The notes: generated from the letters alone by a model not told the origin. A stretch of 64,000 bases of DNA from Pseudomonas spelaei (GCF_009724245.1 NZ_WNNK01000006.1:1-64000), one strand, 5' to 3'; shown: positions 7,695 to 18,157, counted from the stretch's first letter. Program-made: numbers and translations.

Positions 7695-10600
7695 TCAATC
7701 CTCTATTTTTGTTGGGAACCGCCGCAAATCCAACGTCATCGGCAACTCATCATTGATCACCACCGTCGGCACCGGCAATTTCCCGGGACTGTGCCCCAGA
7801 CGGAAAAACCGCGCCATGCGCCGGCTCTCCGCTTCGTTGGCATTCACCGGCAGGCTGTCGTAATTACGCCCCCCCGGATGGGCGACATGGTACTGGCAGC
7901 CGCCCAATGAGCGTTGCATCCAGGTATCCAACAAATCGAACACCAACGGCGCATGCACCGGGATTGTCGGCTGTAGACAGTTGGCCGGTTGCCAGGCGCG
8001 GTAACGCACGCCGGCGACAAACTCACCGACTCGCCCGGTGGGGTGCAGCGGCACCGGGATACCGTTACAGGTCAGCAGGTAGCGTTGCGGCGGCAAACCA
8101 CTCAACTTGACCTGCAATCGCTCCAGGGACGAATCGACATAGCGTACCGTGCCGCCCACCGCGCCCTCTTCCCCCAATACATGCCAGGGCTCCAGGGCTT
8201 GGCGCAGTTCCAGCTCGATGCCGCTGACGGCATAGTCACCGACCTTGGGAAAACGGAACTCCAGGTGCGCCGCAAACCATTCGGCCCGCAGCGGATAACC
8301 GGCGGCGTTCAACTCGACGATGACGTCGGCGAAATCCTGTTCGATAAAGTGTGGCAGCAGGAAACGGTCGTGCAGCTCAGTGCCCCAGCGCGCCAGCTTC
8401 GGCGGCGCATAGGGTTCACGCCAGAATCGTGCGACCAGCGCCCGCAGCAGCAGCTGTTGAGTCAGGCTCATCCGCGCGTGGGGTGGCATTTCAAAGGCGC
8501 GCAATTCCAGCAGCCCCAGGCGACCGGTAGCGCCGTCCGGTGAGTAAAGCTTGTCGATGCAGAATTCAGCGCGATGGGTGTTGCCGGTAACGTCGATCAG
8601 CAGGTTGCGCAACAGGCGGTCCACCAACCATGGCGGGCACTCTTCACCGGGCGCTGGCATCTGCGCGAAGGCGATTTCCAGTTCATACAGCGCATCGTTA
8701 CGGGCTTCATCGACCCGAGGCGCCTGAGACGTCGGGCCGATGAACAATCCGGAAAACAGGTAGGACAATGACGGGTGGTTATGCCAGTAGCTGATCAGGC
8801 TGCGCAGCAGGTCGGGACGACGCAGGAACGGTGAGTCCTTTGGCGTGGCACCGCCGAGGACGAAGTGGTTACCGCCACCGGTACCGGTGTGGCGGCCGTC
8901 GATCATGAACTTCTCGGTGGTCAGGCGGGTTTGCCGGGCTTCTTCATAGAGGAACTCAGTGCGCTCGACCAACTCGTCCCAGGTGGCGGACGGCTGCACG
9001 TTAACCTCGATCACACCCGGGTCCGGGGTTACCCGGAAGTTGCTCAGGCGTGGATCGCTTGGCGGTTCGTAGCCTTCCAGCAGCACAGGGCAATGCAGTT
9101 CTTCGGCAGTGGCTTCAATGGCCGCCACCAACTCCAGGTAATCCTCGACCCGCTCCAGCGGCGGCATGAACAGATACAACCGCCCTTCCCGCGCTTCGGC
9201 GCACAAGGCGGTGCGCGTCAGCCAGTCGGCGGACTCGTCAATCTTCGGCTCACGGTCTGCGCTCAGAGCCGGTTCGCCATGGCTTTGCAGCTGCGAGGCG
9301 CTGGGCAGTTCGGGCAAATCCTGATTGGGGTCAGTGGGATGCACGAACGGATATTCCGCCGCCGTCACCCAAGGCTGCGAGGCCAATGGCAGGCGATAAC
9401 CCAATGGAGAATCCCCCGGCACCAACCGGCAATGGTTCTCCCGCAAATACCAGCGCCCGCTCTGCCAGCGGTCATTGGCCGCCGTGCGCGCCAATGGCAG
9501 CACCTGGCCAATGACTTTATCCAGCCCTTGGCTGAATACCTTGCGCAGGCGCTCACGCTCCAGATCGTCGCCCAACCGTGGATCTTCGGCAGTAACGTTT
9601 TGTGGTAGCGCGCCTTCGCGCCACAAGTAGTAGAAGTTGTCCTCGTAGGCCGGGAAGACAAAGCGCGCCGGCAGTTTCAGGCGCTCGGCGACGCTGGCGA
9701 GAAAACGCCCAGCCATCACACCATCAACGCCGTAGTCCTGCTGCTCATCGGCAATCAATGCACTGTTATGCCAGATCGGCACGCCATCCCGACGCCAATA
9801 GCAGTTGAGGGACCAGCGCGGCAGTTGCTCGCCGGGGTACCACTTGCCCTGGCCGAAATGCACCAGGCCCTTGGGCGCGTAGTGCTTGCGCATGCGCTGG
9901 AAAAGCTCGGCGGACAGCCGACGCTTGTCCGGGCCCAGGGCAGCCGTATTCCATTCGGCACCGTCAGGATCGTCGATAGAGACGAAGGTCGGCTCGCCGC
10001 CCATGGTCAGGCGTACATCGTCCTTGATCAGGTCGCCGTCAATCTGGCGGCCCAGGGCCTGGATCGCCAGCCATTGCTCTTCGGTGTAGGGCTTGGTCAC
10101 CCGTGGGGCTTCCCAGATCCGCTCTACCGACATTTCGTGGGTAAATTCACACTCGCAAGGTTCCACCAGACCACTGATAGGTGCCGCTGAAGACGGATCG
10201 GGACTACAAGCCAGCGGGATATGCCCTTCGCCCGCGAACAGGCCGGAGGTGGCATCAAGGCCGATCCAGCCGGCGCCAGGCAAATACACTTCGCACCAGG
10301 CGTGCAGGTCGGTGAAGTCCACTTCAGTGCCCGACGGGCCATCGAGGGCTTTGACGTCGGCGGTCAGCTGAATCAGGTAGCCGGACACAAACCGCGCAGC
10401 AAGTCCCAGGTTGCGCAGCAATTGCACCAGCAGCCAAGCCGAGTCGCGGCAGGAGCCGGAAGCGTTTTCCAGGGTGAACTCCGGGGTTTGTACACCGGGC
10501 TCCATGCGGATCAGGTAGCCAATGTCGGCTGCCAAGCGTTGGTTGAGCCCTACCAGGAAGTCCACGGCCGGCAACGGTGTGCGGTCGATACCGGCCAGGT

Positions 10601-10988
10601 AGGCGGCGAATTTCGGCGTCAGCGGCAAGGTTTCCAGGTACGGCGCCAACTCACGCTGTTCATCGGCGGCGTAGCTGAACGGGATTTTCTCGGCATAGGG
10701 CTCAAGGAAAAAGTCGAAGGGATTGAACACCGCCATCTCGGCGACCAGATCAACTTCAATGCGCAACTCATCGGTCTTTTCCGGAAACACCAACCGCGCC
10801 AGGTAATTGCCCTGAGGGTCTTGTTGCCAGTTGATGAAGTGTTGCTCGGGCAAAACCTTCAACGCATACGACAAAATCCGCGTACGGCTATGGGCTGCCG
10901 GACGTAGGCGCACAATCTGCGGGCCGAGCTCGACCGAGCGGTCGTAGCGGTAGTGCGTAACATGGTGCAACGCGACATGAATCGACAC
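7695..10988 (-). CDS. Transglutaminase-DUF2126 protein
   Basis: A 1097-aa protein. Residues 1-270 are an N-terminal transglutaminase beta domain plus core with catalytic C180 (GSCRDSAW), H229 (DLHAW) and D245 (GLDAT). The remainder, about 380-1095, is DUF2126, a large domain of unknown activity found almost only with these transglutaminases and with ATP-grasp/Alpha-E proteins. No export signal is seen. The start is taken as GTG 10988, because a perfect AGGAGG lies 5 bases upstream and homologues begin at the same point; the longer frame to 11132 has no support. It is first in the cluster, 186 bases before the ATP-grasp gene. Confidence 0.88.
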   Translation of the reverse strand: MSIHVALHHVTHYRYDRSVELGPQIVRLRPAAHSRTRILSYALKVLPEQHFINWQQDPQGNYLARLVFPEKTDELRIEVDLVAEMAVFNPFDFFLEPYAEKIPFSYAADEQRELAPYLETLPLTPKFAAYLAGIDRTPLPAVDFLVGLNQRLAADIGYLIRMEPGVQTPEFTLENASGSCRDSAWLLVQLLRNLGLAARFVSGYLIQLTADVKALDGPSGTEVDFTDLHAWCEVYLPGAGWIGLDATSGLFAGEGHIPLACSPDPSSAAPISGLVEPCECEFTHEMSVERIWEAPRVTKPYTEEQWLAIQALGRQIDGDLIKDDVRLTMGGEPTFVSIDDPDGAEWNTAALGPDKRRLSAELFQRMRKHYAPKGLVHFGQGKWYPGEQLPRWSLNCYWRRDGVPIWHNSALIADEQQDYGVDGVMAGRFLASVAERLKLPARFVFPAYEDNFYYLWREGALPQNVTAEDPRLGDDLERERLRKVFSQGLDKVIGQVLPLARTAANDRWQSGRWYLRENHCRLVPGDSPLGYRLPLASQPWVTAAEYPFVHPTDPNQDLPELPSASQLQSHGEPALSADREPKIDESADWLTRTALCAEAREGRLYLFMPPLERVEDYLELVAAIEATAEELHCPVLLEGYEPPSDPRLSNFRVTPDPGVIEVNVQPSATWDELVERTEFLYEEARQTRLTTEKFMIDGRHTGTGGGNHFVLGGATPKDSPFLRRPDLLRSLISYWHNHPSLSYLFSGLFIGPTSQAPRVDEARNDALYELEIAFAQMPAPGEECPPWLVDRLLRNLLIDVTGNTHRAEFCIDKLYSPDGATGRLGLLELRAFEMPPHARMSLTQQLLLRALVARFWREPYAPPKLARWGTELHDRFLLPHFIEQDFADVIVELNAAGYPLRAEWFAAHLEFRFPKVGDYAVSGIELELRQALEPWHVLGEEGAVGGTVRYVDSSLERLQVKLSGLPPQRYLLTCNGIPVPLHPTGRVGEFVAGVRYRAWQPANCLQPTIPVHAPLVFDLLDTWMQRSLGGCQYHVAHPGGRNYDSLPVNANEAESRRMARFFRLGHSPGKLPVPTVVINDELPMTLDLRRFPTKIED

Positions 10989-11196
10989 GGCGGCCTCCTG
11001 CGAGCCAGAGCATGAAACAAAGCGCGCAAGACTTATGCCAGTGCGGGAGCTGTTGCGCTTTATCAATGGACCCGGTGCAGTACAGCACCAAAACGGCGCG
11101 ATGACTGCCGTCGTGGTGCGAGGGTTGCACATATTTGTGGCGGGAGTGCGGGGGTGGGTGGTGAATCTACCCAGATGACAAGCCGTGCCGTGGTAC

Positions 11197-11649
11197 CTAT
11201 CGGTTTTTATGCGAGGCTTTTAATGCCTGGCGAAGACGGCGGATTTCCACGAGTTTAATACGCATCTCTCGCTGAACGGCACTGTTGAGTATCAATAGGC
11301 CAAACAGCGGAAAAACCAGCGCGAGACCATAAAGAACAGCGTGTGGGTTGTACTGAATCATTGGAAGCACAAACACAAGGCAAGCGAAGTAAATGCCCAC
11401 CATTACCCACATCCACGACGGTCGCCCACGCAAAATCATGAAATTGCTATGGACCGTCAGCAGGATCAGAAACGCTCCGGTGAGCATGATCGAAAAACCC
11501 AATCCGCCAGCGAGAGGCGCATCACGAAAATAGGTCGCTAAGGAAAGCGCTGTAGTGAAACCCAAAGAAAAATAGGCCGCAAATACACCACCGATAAAAG
11601 TAAGGAAGTAATGCCTGAAAAAATCACGAAGTGTCATCAACTCGCTCAT
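11197..11649 (-). CDS. Unrecognised four-helix membrane protein
   Basis: A 150-aa protein with four predicted membrane spans (about residues 14-36, 48-72, 79-98, 104-124) and a basic, helical C-terminal tail (125-150) that should be cytoplasmic. I recognise no family. Its ATG overlaps the stop of the upstream gene by four bases (ATGA), so the two are translated together. The DNA is visibly more A/T-rich than the flanking core genes. A small polytopic partner coupled to a membrane-inserting protein fits an immunity role, but that is inference. Confidence 0.7.
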   Translation of the reverse strand: MSELMTLRDFFRHYFLTFIGGVFAAYFSLGFTTALSLATYFRDAPLAGGLGFSIMLTGAFLILLTVHSNFMILRGRPSWMWVMVGIYFACLVFVLPMIQYNPHAVLYGLALVFPLFGLLILNSAVQREMRIKLVEIRRLRQALKASHKNR

Positions 11650-12566
11650 TCGCCCACCTCCTCATACAGCCCCAATGCGATGGTTTTTACGTTGCCCGTA
11701 TAAGCACTCCCAACAAAGCCTGCCGTTGCGCCTAAGGCGTCTTTAATTTGGGTCTTGGTACTGTGTTTAAGTTGAGTCGGGGTAAAACGCTTGGGCAACT
11801 CGCCCGACAATTGCTTGAGCTTGAGCATCTTCGATGTCAGCCGGGGATCATTGATGGTCAGCAGTTCTTTTGTGAGCTTCGCTCTTTCTTGTCGATTCAA
11901 GCCACGAAGCACTTCGCGCAAGGTCTTGCCTGTGGCCGCCTTAGCGACATTGACGAGTTTAATCGTCGTGAGGGCGGATGCGCCTACTCCAGCTAACGAT
12001 ACTGCGTCCAAAACAGTTGAGGTGTTCTGATACCACGCCTCGCTGTCGAGCCAATCATTTCCTTCTGGCCTGGCGACCTCGAGTACCGTTCGAGTAATGC
12101 CATTGAAACACTGGAGTGCGCTTGCACCGGCAGCCGCGTATCCGACCACAACGATGACGGAGCTCGCGCCGGCGCTGAAGGGAACCAAAATGGTTCCGCT
12201 GGCAATAGCAGCCCAACTGATGACAGCACCTACACACGAAATAGTGGTATTCATCGCCTCGCCAATCAGGCGGGACTCGCGAGGATTACTGACAACGTGT
12301 TCAGCAAATTGCGTAGGGGCAATGTACTTCTGCGCCTCCCGTAAAATAACGCGCTTGGGCGTAATGCTACAGAGTGGCTTGAATTCACGCAGGGTCACTA
12401 TGTTGAAGTCAGCATCGATATAAACCACACCGGCCCCCACAATGCCGGGGTCCGCATCAATGGCGGCAAATAAACGCGGCAGGTTGAGCTGACTTTCGAT
12501 GCGCTGGCGAGCCATGAACTGGGAGCGGTTGGAGTCCATGCCGATGCTGAGCAGAGGGTTGCTCAT
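11646..12566 (-). CDS. Unrecognised protein with a Gly/Ala-rich hydrophobic hairpin
   Basis: A 306-aa protein beginning MSNPLLSIGM. Residues 1-100 look globular and mixed. Residues about 106-158 are two long hydrophobic Gly/Ala/Val-rich segments split by a short turn, like a membrane-inserting hairpin. A second Ala/Gly-rich stretch lies around 186-212. The last 90 residues are strongly basic (KTLREVL, RQERAKLTKELL, KLKQLSGELPKR). No signal peptide is present. I recognise no family. The layout resembles membrane-active toxins or effectors more than enzymes. It is followed by an overlapping four-helix membrane protein. Confidence 0.65.
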   Translation of the reverse strand: MSNPLLSIGMDSNRSQFMARQRIESQLNLPRLFAAIDADPGIVGAGVVYIDADFNIVTLREFKPLCSITPKRVILREAQKYIAPTQFAEHVVSNPRESRLIGEAMNTTISCVGAVISWAAIASGTILVPFSAGASSVIVVVGYAAAGASALQCFNGITRTVLEVARPEGNDWLDSEAWYQNTSTVLDAVSLAGVGASALTTIKLVNVAKAATGKTLREVLRGLNRQERAKLTKELLTINDPRLTSKMLKLKQLSGELPKRFTPTQLKHSTKTQIKDALGATAGFVGSAYTGNVKTIALGLYEEVGE

Positions 12567-12610
12567 AGAGGTGTTCTTCCTTGAAAGGGTCGGGTATCCG
12601 GACAGGCCTC

Positions 12611-12682
12611 ATCGCAGGCAAGCCAGCTCCCACATTTGACTGTGTTCACAAATCAAAATGTGGGAGCTGGCTTGCCTGCGAT
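12611..12682. repeat. REP pair (inverted)
   Basis: ATCGCAGGCAAGCCAGCTCC and its inverted copy separated by about 26 bases. It lies between the accessory bicistron and the 3' end of ygiQ. Confidence 0.85.
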
Positions 12683-12735
12683 GGCGATTGAATGGGCGCC
12701 ACCTTAACAAACAGGCTACCCACCTGCTAGAAAGC

Positions 12736-12763
12736 AAAACGCCAGCGCGAAGGCTGGCGTTTT
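12736..12763 (-). terminator. Rho-independent terminator of ygiQ
   Basis: On the minus strand AACGCCAGCC-TTCGC-GCTGGCGTT is followed by TTGCTTTC. It starts 17 bases after the ygiQ stop codon. Confidence 0.75.
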
Positions 12764-12779
12764 GTGGTTCAGGCACCGA

Positions 12780-15083
12780 TCAACGCGGCACTACCGGCTT
12801 GCGGGCTGGCTTTTTGCCTTTGCCCTTGGCCGCGTCGGTGCGTTCCTTGGCGGCCTGCTTGTTGCGGGCCATGGCCGCGGCCTTGGCTTGTTCGCGCTTG
12901 TCCCAAGGGTTGCTGCCATCACTGCCACGCGGCGGCAAGCCGGTGTGCTGGGTGAGGATCCTGGTGGTGGTTTCCTTGGCGACCTTATGGCTGCCGGCCG
13001 GCGTCGAGTTCTTGCGACGGGCGCTCTGGTAGCTGTCGGTAGCCGGCTGGTGCAACGGAATCAGTTGCTCCTTGCCCGGCCCGATCAGGTCGGCGCGGCC
13101 CATGCGGGTCAATGCTTCACGCAACATCGGCCAGCCTTTCGGATCGTGGTAGCGCAGGAACGCCTTGTGCAGACGGCGCTGTTCTTCGCTCTTGACGATG
13201 GTCACCGCGTCGCTCTTGTAGGTGACCTTACGCAGCGGGTTCTTGCCCGAGTGGTACATCGCGGTGGCGGTGGCCATCGGCGACGGATAGAACGCCTGCA
13301 CCTGGTCGGCGCGGAAGCCGTTACCCTTGAGCCACAGGGCCAGGTTCATCATGTCTTCATCGGTGGTGCCCGGGTGGGCGGCGATGAAGTAAGGAATCAG
13401 GTACTGCTCCTTGCCTGCTTCCTTGGTGTACTTCTCGAACATGCGCTTGAACTTGTCATAGCTGCCGATGCCCGGCTTCATCATCTGGTTGAGCGGACCT
13501 TCCTCGGTGTGTTCCGGGGCGATCTTCAGGTAGCCACCGACGTGGTGGGTCACCAGCTCTTTCACGTATTCCGGCGACTCGACGGCCAGGTCGTAGCGCA
13601 GGCCGGAAGCGATCAGGATCTTCTTCACACCCGGCAACGCACGGGCGCTGCGGTACAGCTGGATCAAGGAGGAGTGGTCAGTGTTCAGGTTCGGGCAAAT
13701 GCCAGGGAACACGCAGGATGGCTTGCGGCACGCGGATTCGATTTCCGGGCTCTTGCAGGCGATGCGGTACATGTTCGCGGTCGGGCCGCCGAGGTCGGAG
13801 ATCACACCGGTAAAACCCGGGACCTTGTCGCGGATTTCTTCGATTTCGCGAATGATCGACTCTTCGGAACGGTTCTGGATGATCCGGCCTTCGTGCTCGG
13901 TGATCGAGCAGAAAGTGCAGCCGCCGAAGCAGCCACGCATGATGTTCACCGAGAAGCGGATCATGTCGTAGGCCGGGATCTTTTCCTTGCCGTACGCCGG
14001 GTGCGGGACACGTGCGTATGGCATGCCGAACACGTAGTCCATTTCTTCGGTGGTCATGGGAATGGGCGGCGGGTTGAACCACACGTCCACTTCACCGTGC
14101 TTCTGCACTAGGGCGCGGGCGTTGCCTGGGTTGGTTTCCAGGTGCAACACACGGTTGGCGTGGGCATACAGGACCGAGTCGCCACGGACTTTTTCTACCG
14201 ATGGCAGACGGATCACCGTCTTGTCCCGGGTCATGCGCGGGCTGGCCAGGATCTGTACGACCTTGGCCTCTTCCGGATCTTCAACCGGACCCTTTTCCTG
14301 CTCGATGGCGCAGGCCTGGGTGTCCTGGGTATTCACATACGGGTTGATGATCTTGTCGATCTTGCCCGGACGGTCGATACGCGTGGAGTCCACTTCGTAC
14401 CAGCCTGCCGGCGTGTCGCGGCGAATGAACGCAGTACCGCGCACGTCGGTGATGTCTTCAATCTTGTGGCCCCACGACAGGCGCTGGGCGACCTCGACGA
14501 TGGCCCGCTCGGCGTTGCCGTACAGCAGGATGTCGGCGCAGGCGTCAATCAGGATCGAGTTACGCACCCGGTCTTGCCAGTAGTCGTAGTGAGCGATACG
14601 GCGCAGGGAAGCTTCGATGCCGCCGAGCACGATCGGCACGTGCTTGTAGGCTTCCTTGAGGCGCTGGCTGTAGACCAGGCTCGCGCGATCCGGACGTTTA
14701 CCCGCCATGCCACCTGGGGTGTAGGCGTCGTCGGAGCGGATTTTCTTGTCGGCGGTGTAGCGGTTGATCATCGAGTCCATGTTGCCGGCCGCGACGCCGA
14801 AAAACAGGTTCGGCTCGCCGAGCTTCATGAAGTCGTCTTTGGACTGCCAGTTGGGCTGGGCAATGATCCCGACGCGAAAGCCCTGGGACTCCAGCAGCCG
14901 GCCAATGATTGCCATGCCAAACGAGGGGTGGTCGACGTAGGCATCACCGGTGACGATGATGATGTCGCATGAATCCCAGCCAAGCTGATCCATCTCCTCC
15001 CTGCTCATCGGCAGGAATGGCGCAGGACCGAAGCATTCGGCCCAGTACTTGGGATAGTCAAATAACGGCTTGGCTGTTTGCAT
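12780..15083 (-). CDS. ygiQ: YgiQ family radical SAM protein
   Basis: A 767-aa UPF0313/YgiQ protein. It has a B12-binding-like N-terminal region (about 30-250), a radical SAM core with the CxxxCxxC cluster motif at C385, C389 and C392 ([10 protein letters not shown]), and a basic, Lys/Ala-rich tail (after about 690). The reaction is not established for the family. The ATG at 15083 begins [14 protein letters not shown] as in homologues; the longer frame to 15218 runs through a REP repeat and is not coding. It stands alone as a single-gene unit with its own terminator. Confidence 0.9.
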   Translation of the reverse strand: MQTAKPLFDYPKYWAECFGPAPFLPMSREEMDQLGWDSCDIIIVTGDAYVDHPSFGMAIIGRLLESQGFRVGIIAQPNWQSKDDFMKLGEPNLFFGVAAGNMDSMINRYTADKKIRSDDAYTPGGMAGKRPDRASLVYSQRLKEAYKHVPIVLGGIEASLRRIAHYDYWQDRVRNSILIDACADILLYGNAERAIVEVAQRLSWGHKIEDITDVRGTAFIRRDTPAGWYEVDSTRIDRPGKIDKIINPYVNTQDTQACAIEQEKGPVEDPEEAKVVQILASPRMTRDKTVIRLPSVEKVRGDSVLYAHANRVLHLETNPGNARALVQKHGEVDVWFNPPPIPMTTEEMDYVFGMPYARVPHPAYGKEKIPAYDMIRFSVNIMRGCFGGCTFCSITEHEGRIIQNRSEESIIREIEEIRDKVPGFTGVISDLGGPTANMYRIACKSPEIESACRKPSCVFPGICPNLNTDHSSLIQLYRSARALPGVKKILIASGLRYDLAVESPEYVKELVTHHVGGYLKIAPEHTEEGPLNQMMKPGIGSYDKFKRMFEKYTKEAGKEQYLIPYFIAAHPGTTDEDMMNLALWLKGNGFRADQVQAFYPSPMATATAMYHSGKNPLRKVTYKSDAVTIVKSEEQRRLHKAFLRYHDPKGWPMLREALTRMGRADLIGPGKEQLIPLHQPATDSYQSARRKNSTPAGSHKVAKETTTRILTQHTGLPPRGSDGSNPWDKREQAKAAAMARNKQAAKERTDAAKGKGKKPARKPVVPR

Positions 15084-15179
15084 GACGATGACCGGTGTTG
15101 AGATGAAAAATCGCGGGCGCGGAATATAGCACAAAATTTGACCAATTCCGACGGTAGCGGTCGCAATTGTGGGAAGCCC

Positions 15180-15242
15180 ATCGCGGGCAAGCCCACTCCC
15201 ACAGGGAACGCATTCCATTGTGGGAGCGGGCTTGCCCGCGAT
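15180..15242. repeat. REP pair (inverted)
   Basis: ATCGCGGGCAAGCCCACTCC and an inverted copy, spaced by about 20 bases, between the ygiQ promoter region and the dnaB stop. Confidence 0.8.
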
Positions 15243-15265
15243 GGGGACCGAACAGGCGCTAAACC

Positions 15266-16660
15266 TTACTCGTCGTCGAAGTTATAACTGCCCGGCGCAA
15301 GGTTCTCGAAACGGGTGTATTTGCCGATAAACGCCAGGCGCGCGGTGCCGATGGGGCCGTTACGCTGTTTACCGATAATGATTTCCGCGATGCCCTTGTG
15401 CTCGGTTTCCGGGTGATACACCTCGTCCCGGTATACAAACATGATCACGTCAGCATCCTGCTCGATCGCTCCGGATTCCCGCAAGTCGGAGTTGATCGGG
15501 CGCTTGTTCGGCCGTTGCTCCAGGGAACGGTTGAGCTGCGACAGCGCAACCACCGGGCAATTGAATTCCTTGGCCAGGGCTTTCAACGAGCGGGAGATCT
15601 CGGAAATCTCGTTGGTCCGGTTGTCGCCGCCGGAACCGGGGATCTGCATCAGCTGCAGGTAGTCGATCATGATCAGGCCAACATCACCGTGCTCACGCAC
15701 CAGACGACGGGTTCGGGCGCGCATTTCCGAGGGACTGATACCAGCGGTGTCATCGATGAACAGCTTGCGGTCGTTGAGCAGGTTGACGGCCGAGGTCAGG
15801 CGCGGCCAGTCGTCGTCTTCCAGGCGGCCGGCCCGGACCTTGGTCTGGTCAATGCGGCCCAGCGACGAAAGCATACGCATGATCAACGACTCACCTGGCA
15901 TCTCCAGGGAGTAAACCAGTACGGCCTTCTCGCTGCGCAGTACCGCGTTCTCCACCAGGTTCATGGCGAAGGTGGTCTTACCCATGGACGGACGGCCAGC
16001 GACGATGATCAGGTCAGACGGCTGCAAGCCGCTGGTCATGCCATCGAGGTCGGTGTAGCCGGTGGACAGGCCGGTGATGGCGTTGTCGGTGTTGAACAAG
16101 GTGTCGATCCGGTCGATGGCCTTGGTCAGCAGGTCGTTGACGCTCACCGGGCCGCCGGTTTTTGGCCGGGCTTCGGCGATCTGGAAGATCTGGCGCTCGG
16201 CTTCGTCGAGGATTTCTTCCGCCGTGCGCCCTTCCGGGTTGAAGGCACTGTCGGCGATTTCCGTGGCGATACCGATCAGTTGCCGCAAGGTCGCCCGTGC
16301 GCGAACGATCTGCGCATAGGCCTTGATGTTGGCTACCGATGGGGTGTTTTTCGCCAGTTCGCCCAGGTAACCGAGACCGCCCACTTGCGACGTCTGACCT
16401 TCCTTGTCCAATTGCTCGGCAAGGGTCACGACGTCGATGGGAGAGTTCAGATCGGCCAGTTTGGCGATGGCACGGAAGATCAGGCGGTGGTCATGGCGAT
16501 AGAAGTCACCGTCCGAGACTTGATCCAGCACGCGTTCCCAGGCGTTGTTGTCCAGCATCAGACCACCGAGCACGGCCTGTTCGGCCTCGATGGAGTGCGG
16601 CGGCACCTTCAGGGCAGCGGTTTGCAGATCGTATTGCTCGGGAGCGGAGATATCGTTCAT
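15266..16660 (-). CDS. dnaB: Replicative DNA helicase DnaB
   Basis: DnaB is the hexameric 5'-3' helicase that unwinds DNA ahead of the replication fork. The 464-aa product has the N-terminal DnaB domain (about 20-125), a linker and the RecA-like motor with Walker [10 protein letters not shown] at 222-230 and the DYLQLM Walker B further on. The ATG at 16660 ([10 protein letters not shown]) fits homologues better than the in-frame ATG two codons upstream. It follows rplI but is separated by a terminator, so it probably has its own promoter. The C-terminus reads through without an intein. Confidence 0.96.
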   Translation of the reverse strand: MNDISAPEQYDLQTAALKVPPHSIEAEQAVLGGLMLDNNAWERVLDQVSDGDFYRHDHRLIFRAIAKLADLNSPIDVVTLAEQLDKEGQTSQVGGLGYLGELAKNTPSVANIKAYAQIVRARATLRQLIGIATEIADSAFNPEGRTAEEILDEAERQIFQIAEARPKTGGPVSVNDLLTKAIDRIDTLFNTDNAITGLSTGYTDLDGMTSGLQPSDLIIVAGRPSMGKTTFAMNLVENAVLRSEKAVLVYSLEMPGESLIMRMLSSLGRIDQTKVRAGRLEDDDWPRLTSAVNLLNDRKLFIDDTAGISPSEMRARTRRLVREHGDVGLIMIDYLQLMQIPGSGGDNRTNEISEISRSLKALAKEFNCPVVALSQLNRSLEQRPNKRPINSDLRESGAIEQDADVIMFVYRDEVYHPETEHKGIAEIIIGKQRNGPIGTARLAFIGKYTRFENLAPGSYNFDDE

Positions 16661-16707
16661 GGCCACTTGGAATAGTTGGAAAATCAGGAACTATAGGAAA
16701 ACAACAA

Positions 16708-16751
16708 AAGGCAGAAAAACAAAAGGCACGACCTGTAAACAGGATCGTGCC
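16708..16751 (-). terminator. Terminator after rplI
   Basis: On the minus strand GGCACGATCCTG-TTTA-CAGGTCGTGCC is followed by TTTTGTTTTTC. It ends the ribosomal protein operon before dnaB. Confidence 0.85.
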
Positions 16752-16798
16752 CGATGTTAACCGCCTGACACGCGAGGTGCCAGTCAGTTAAGTGCTGC

Positions 16799-17245
16799 TT
16801 AAGCTGCTACCACAACAACGCGTACGGTTGCTTCGACTTCAGCGTGCAGGTGCACAGCTACATCGAATTCGCCAACGTTGCGGATGGTGCCGTTCGGCAG
16901 ACGAACTTCGCTCTTCTGCACTTCAACGCCGGAGGCGGTCAGTGCATCAGCGATGTCGTGGGTGCCGATCGAACCGAACAGCTTGCCTTCGTCACCGGCG
17001 GTGGCAGTGATAGTCACTTCCAGCTCAGCCAGTTGGGCAGCGCGAGTTTCGGCCGAAGCTTTTTTGTCTGCTGCTGCTTTTTCCAGCTCAGCACGACGCT
17101 CTTCAAACGCAGCCAGGTTGGCAGCGGTTGCAGCGGTGGCTTTGCCGTATGGCAGCAGGTAGTTACGACCGTAACCGGCCTTAACGTTCACTTTGTCGCC
17201 CAGGTTGCCCAGGTTGGCGACTTTTTCCAGAAGGATCAGTTGCAT
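16799..17245 (-). CDS. rplI: 50S ribosomal protein L9
   Basis: A 148-aa protein with the diagnostic N-terminal L9 signature ([19 protein letters not shown]...GYGRNYLLP), the long central helix (about 42-75, Ala/Glu/Lys-rich) and the C-terminal rRNA-binding domain. It binds 23S rRNA near L1 and helps keep the reading frame. It is the last gene of the rpsF operon; the start has a GAGGATT site just upstream. Confidence 0.97.
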   Translation of the reverse strand: MQLILLEKVANLGNLGDKVNVKAGYGRNYLLPYGKATAATAANLAAFEERRAELEKAAADKKASAETRAAQLAELEVTITATAGDEGKLFGSIGTHDIADALTASGVEVQKSEVRLPNGTIRNVGEFDVAVHLHAEVEATVRVVVVAA

Positions 17246-17263
17246 GTGAAAATCCTCTAACTT

Positions 17264-18157
17264 TTAACCTTCACCGTTCGCATTGTCGGCGTCTTTCGGC
17301 GCCAAACGTCCGCGAAAATCAATCAGGCCGTCGACAATGGCCAAAACCACGAGTAACGGATAGATCAGTTGCATAAACAGCAACAGCGTCACGTACAACC
17401 CCACCAGCCAAAACTTGGCCAGGCGCTTTTGCGCCACCAGCCCGTGCATCAGGGCCAGTCCGGCAAACACCAGCGGTACACTGCACAACGGCGTCAACAT
17501 GGCCATTTGTGGACCGAAGTTCGGCCCTACAAGCATGAGCGCCAGCAGCAACATCGCCGGGCCTGCGGGGATTCTGATACTGCGAAACTCGCGACCAAAA
17601 CCACCCGGGTTATACAACAACGCCTGCCAGTAGCGCCCAAGAATCAGGCTCAGCACACTGACGATCTGCAACAGTGCCGCTATCAGGCCGGTCAGTACCG
17701 GTGCAATCAGTGATGCAAGGCGCGCTCGCTCCTCTACCGACAACTTCTGGTAGAGATCCCCGAGGGCCAGCGGCAGGATTTTTACCAACTCCTGCGCCAG
17801 CGCCTCGATTTGCGGGCGGAAAGCCGCGCCTAACACCACCGCGTACACCACTCCTAATGCCACGCTGACCAGCAGCGTACGGTTCCAGGACTCACTTGCG
17901 CGTAAAACCAACGCAAGGCTCGAAGACCCCAGCAGTACCAGAAGTACCCGTGGATCGTCGAATTGCAACCACCAGATCAAGGCCGGCAGCAACCCCAGGG
18001 CAAGGACACCAAGGGCATCCTTCAAACCGCGCCGCAGCAGCACAAGGCAACCTGCGGCAGCACCCAACCAATACAACAACGGCAATGCTGCACATCCAGC
18101 CACTACCAGAGTGGCCTGCACACGACCGCGCATGATGAACTCAGCTAAGGCGCGCAT
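17264..18157 (-). CDS. DUF2232 polytopic membrane protein
   Basis: A 297-aa integral membrane protein with about eight hydrophobic spans, beginning MRALAEFIMRGRVQ and ending in a charged tail. It matches the DUF2232 (YybS-like) type that sits between rpsR and rplI in Pseudomonas. It lies 36 bases after rpsR and 18 before rplI, so it is made with the ribosomal proteins. Function unknown; the polytopic form suggests a transporter or a membrane-assembly role. Confidence 0.8.
   Translation of the reverse strand: MRALAEFIMRGRVQATLVVAGCAALPLLYWLGAAAGCLVLLRRGLKDALGVLALGLLPALIWWLQFDDPRVLLVLLGSSSLALVLRASESWNRTLLVSVALGVVYAVVLGAAFRPQIEALAQELVKILPLALGDLYQKLSVEERARLASLIAPVLTGLIAALLQIVSVLSLILGRYWQALLYNPGGFGREFRSIRIPAGPAMLLLALMLVGPNFGPQMAMLTPLCSVPLVFAGLALMHGLVAQKRLAKFWLVGLYVTLLLFMQLIYPLLVVLAIVDGLIDFRGRLAPKDADNANGEG

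Noticed and set aside
6222..7910. A 562-codon open frame antisense to the ATP-grasp gene
   Set aside because: It runs through the REP element at 7559-7660 and into the 3' end of the next gene, which real genes here never do.
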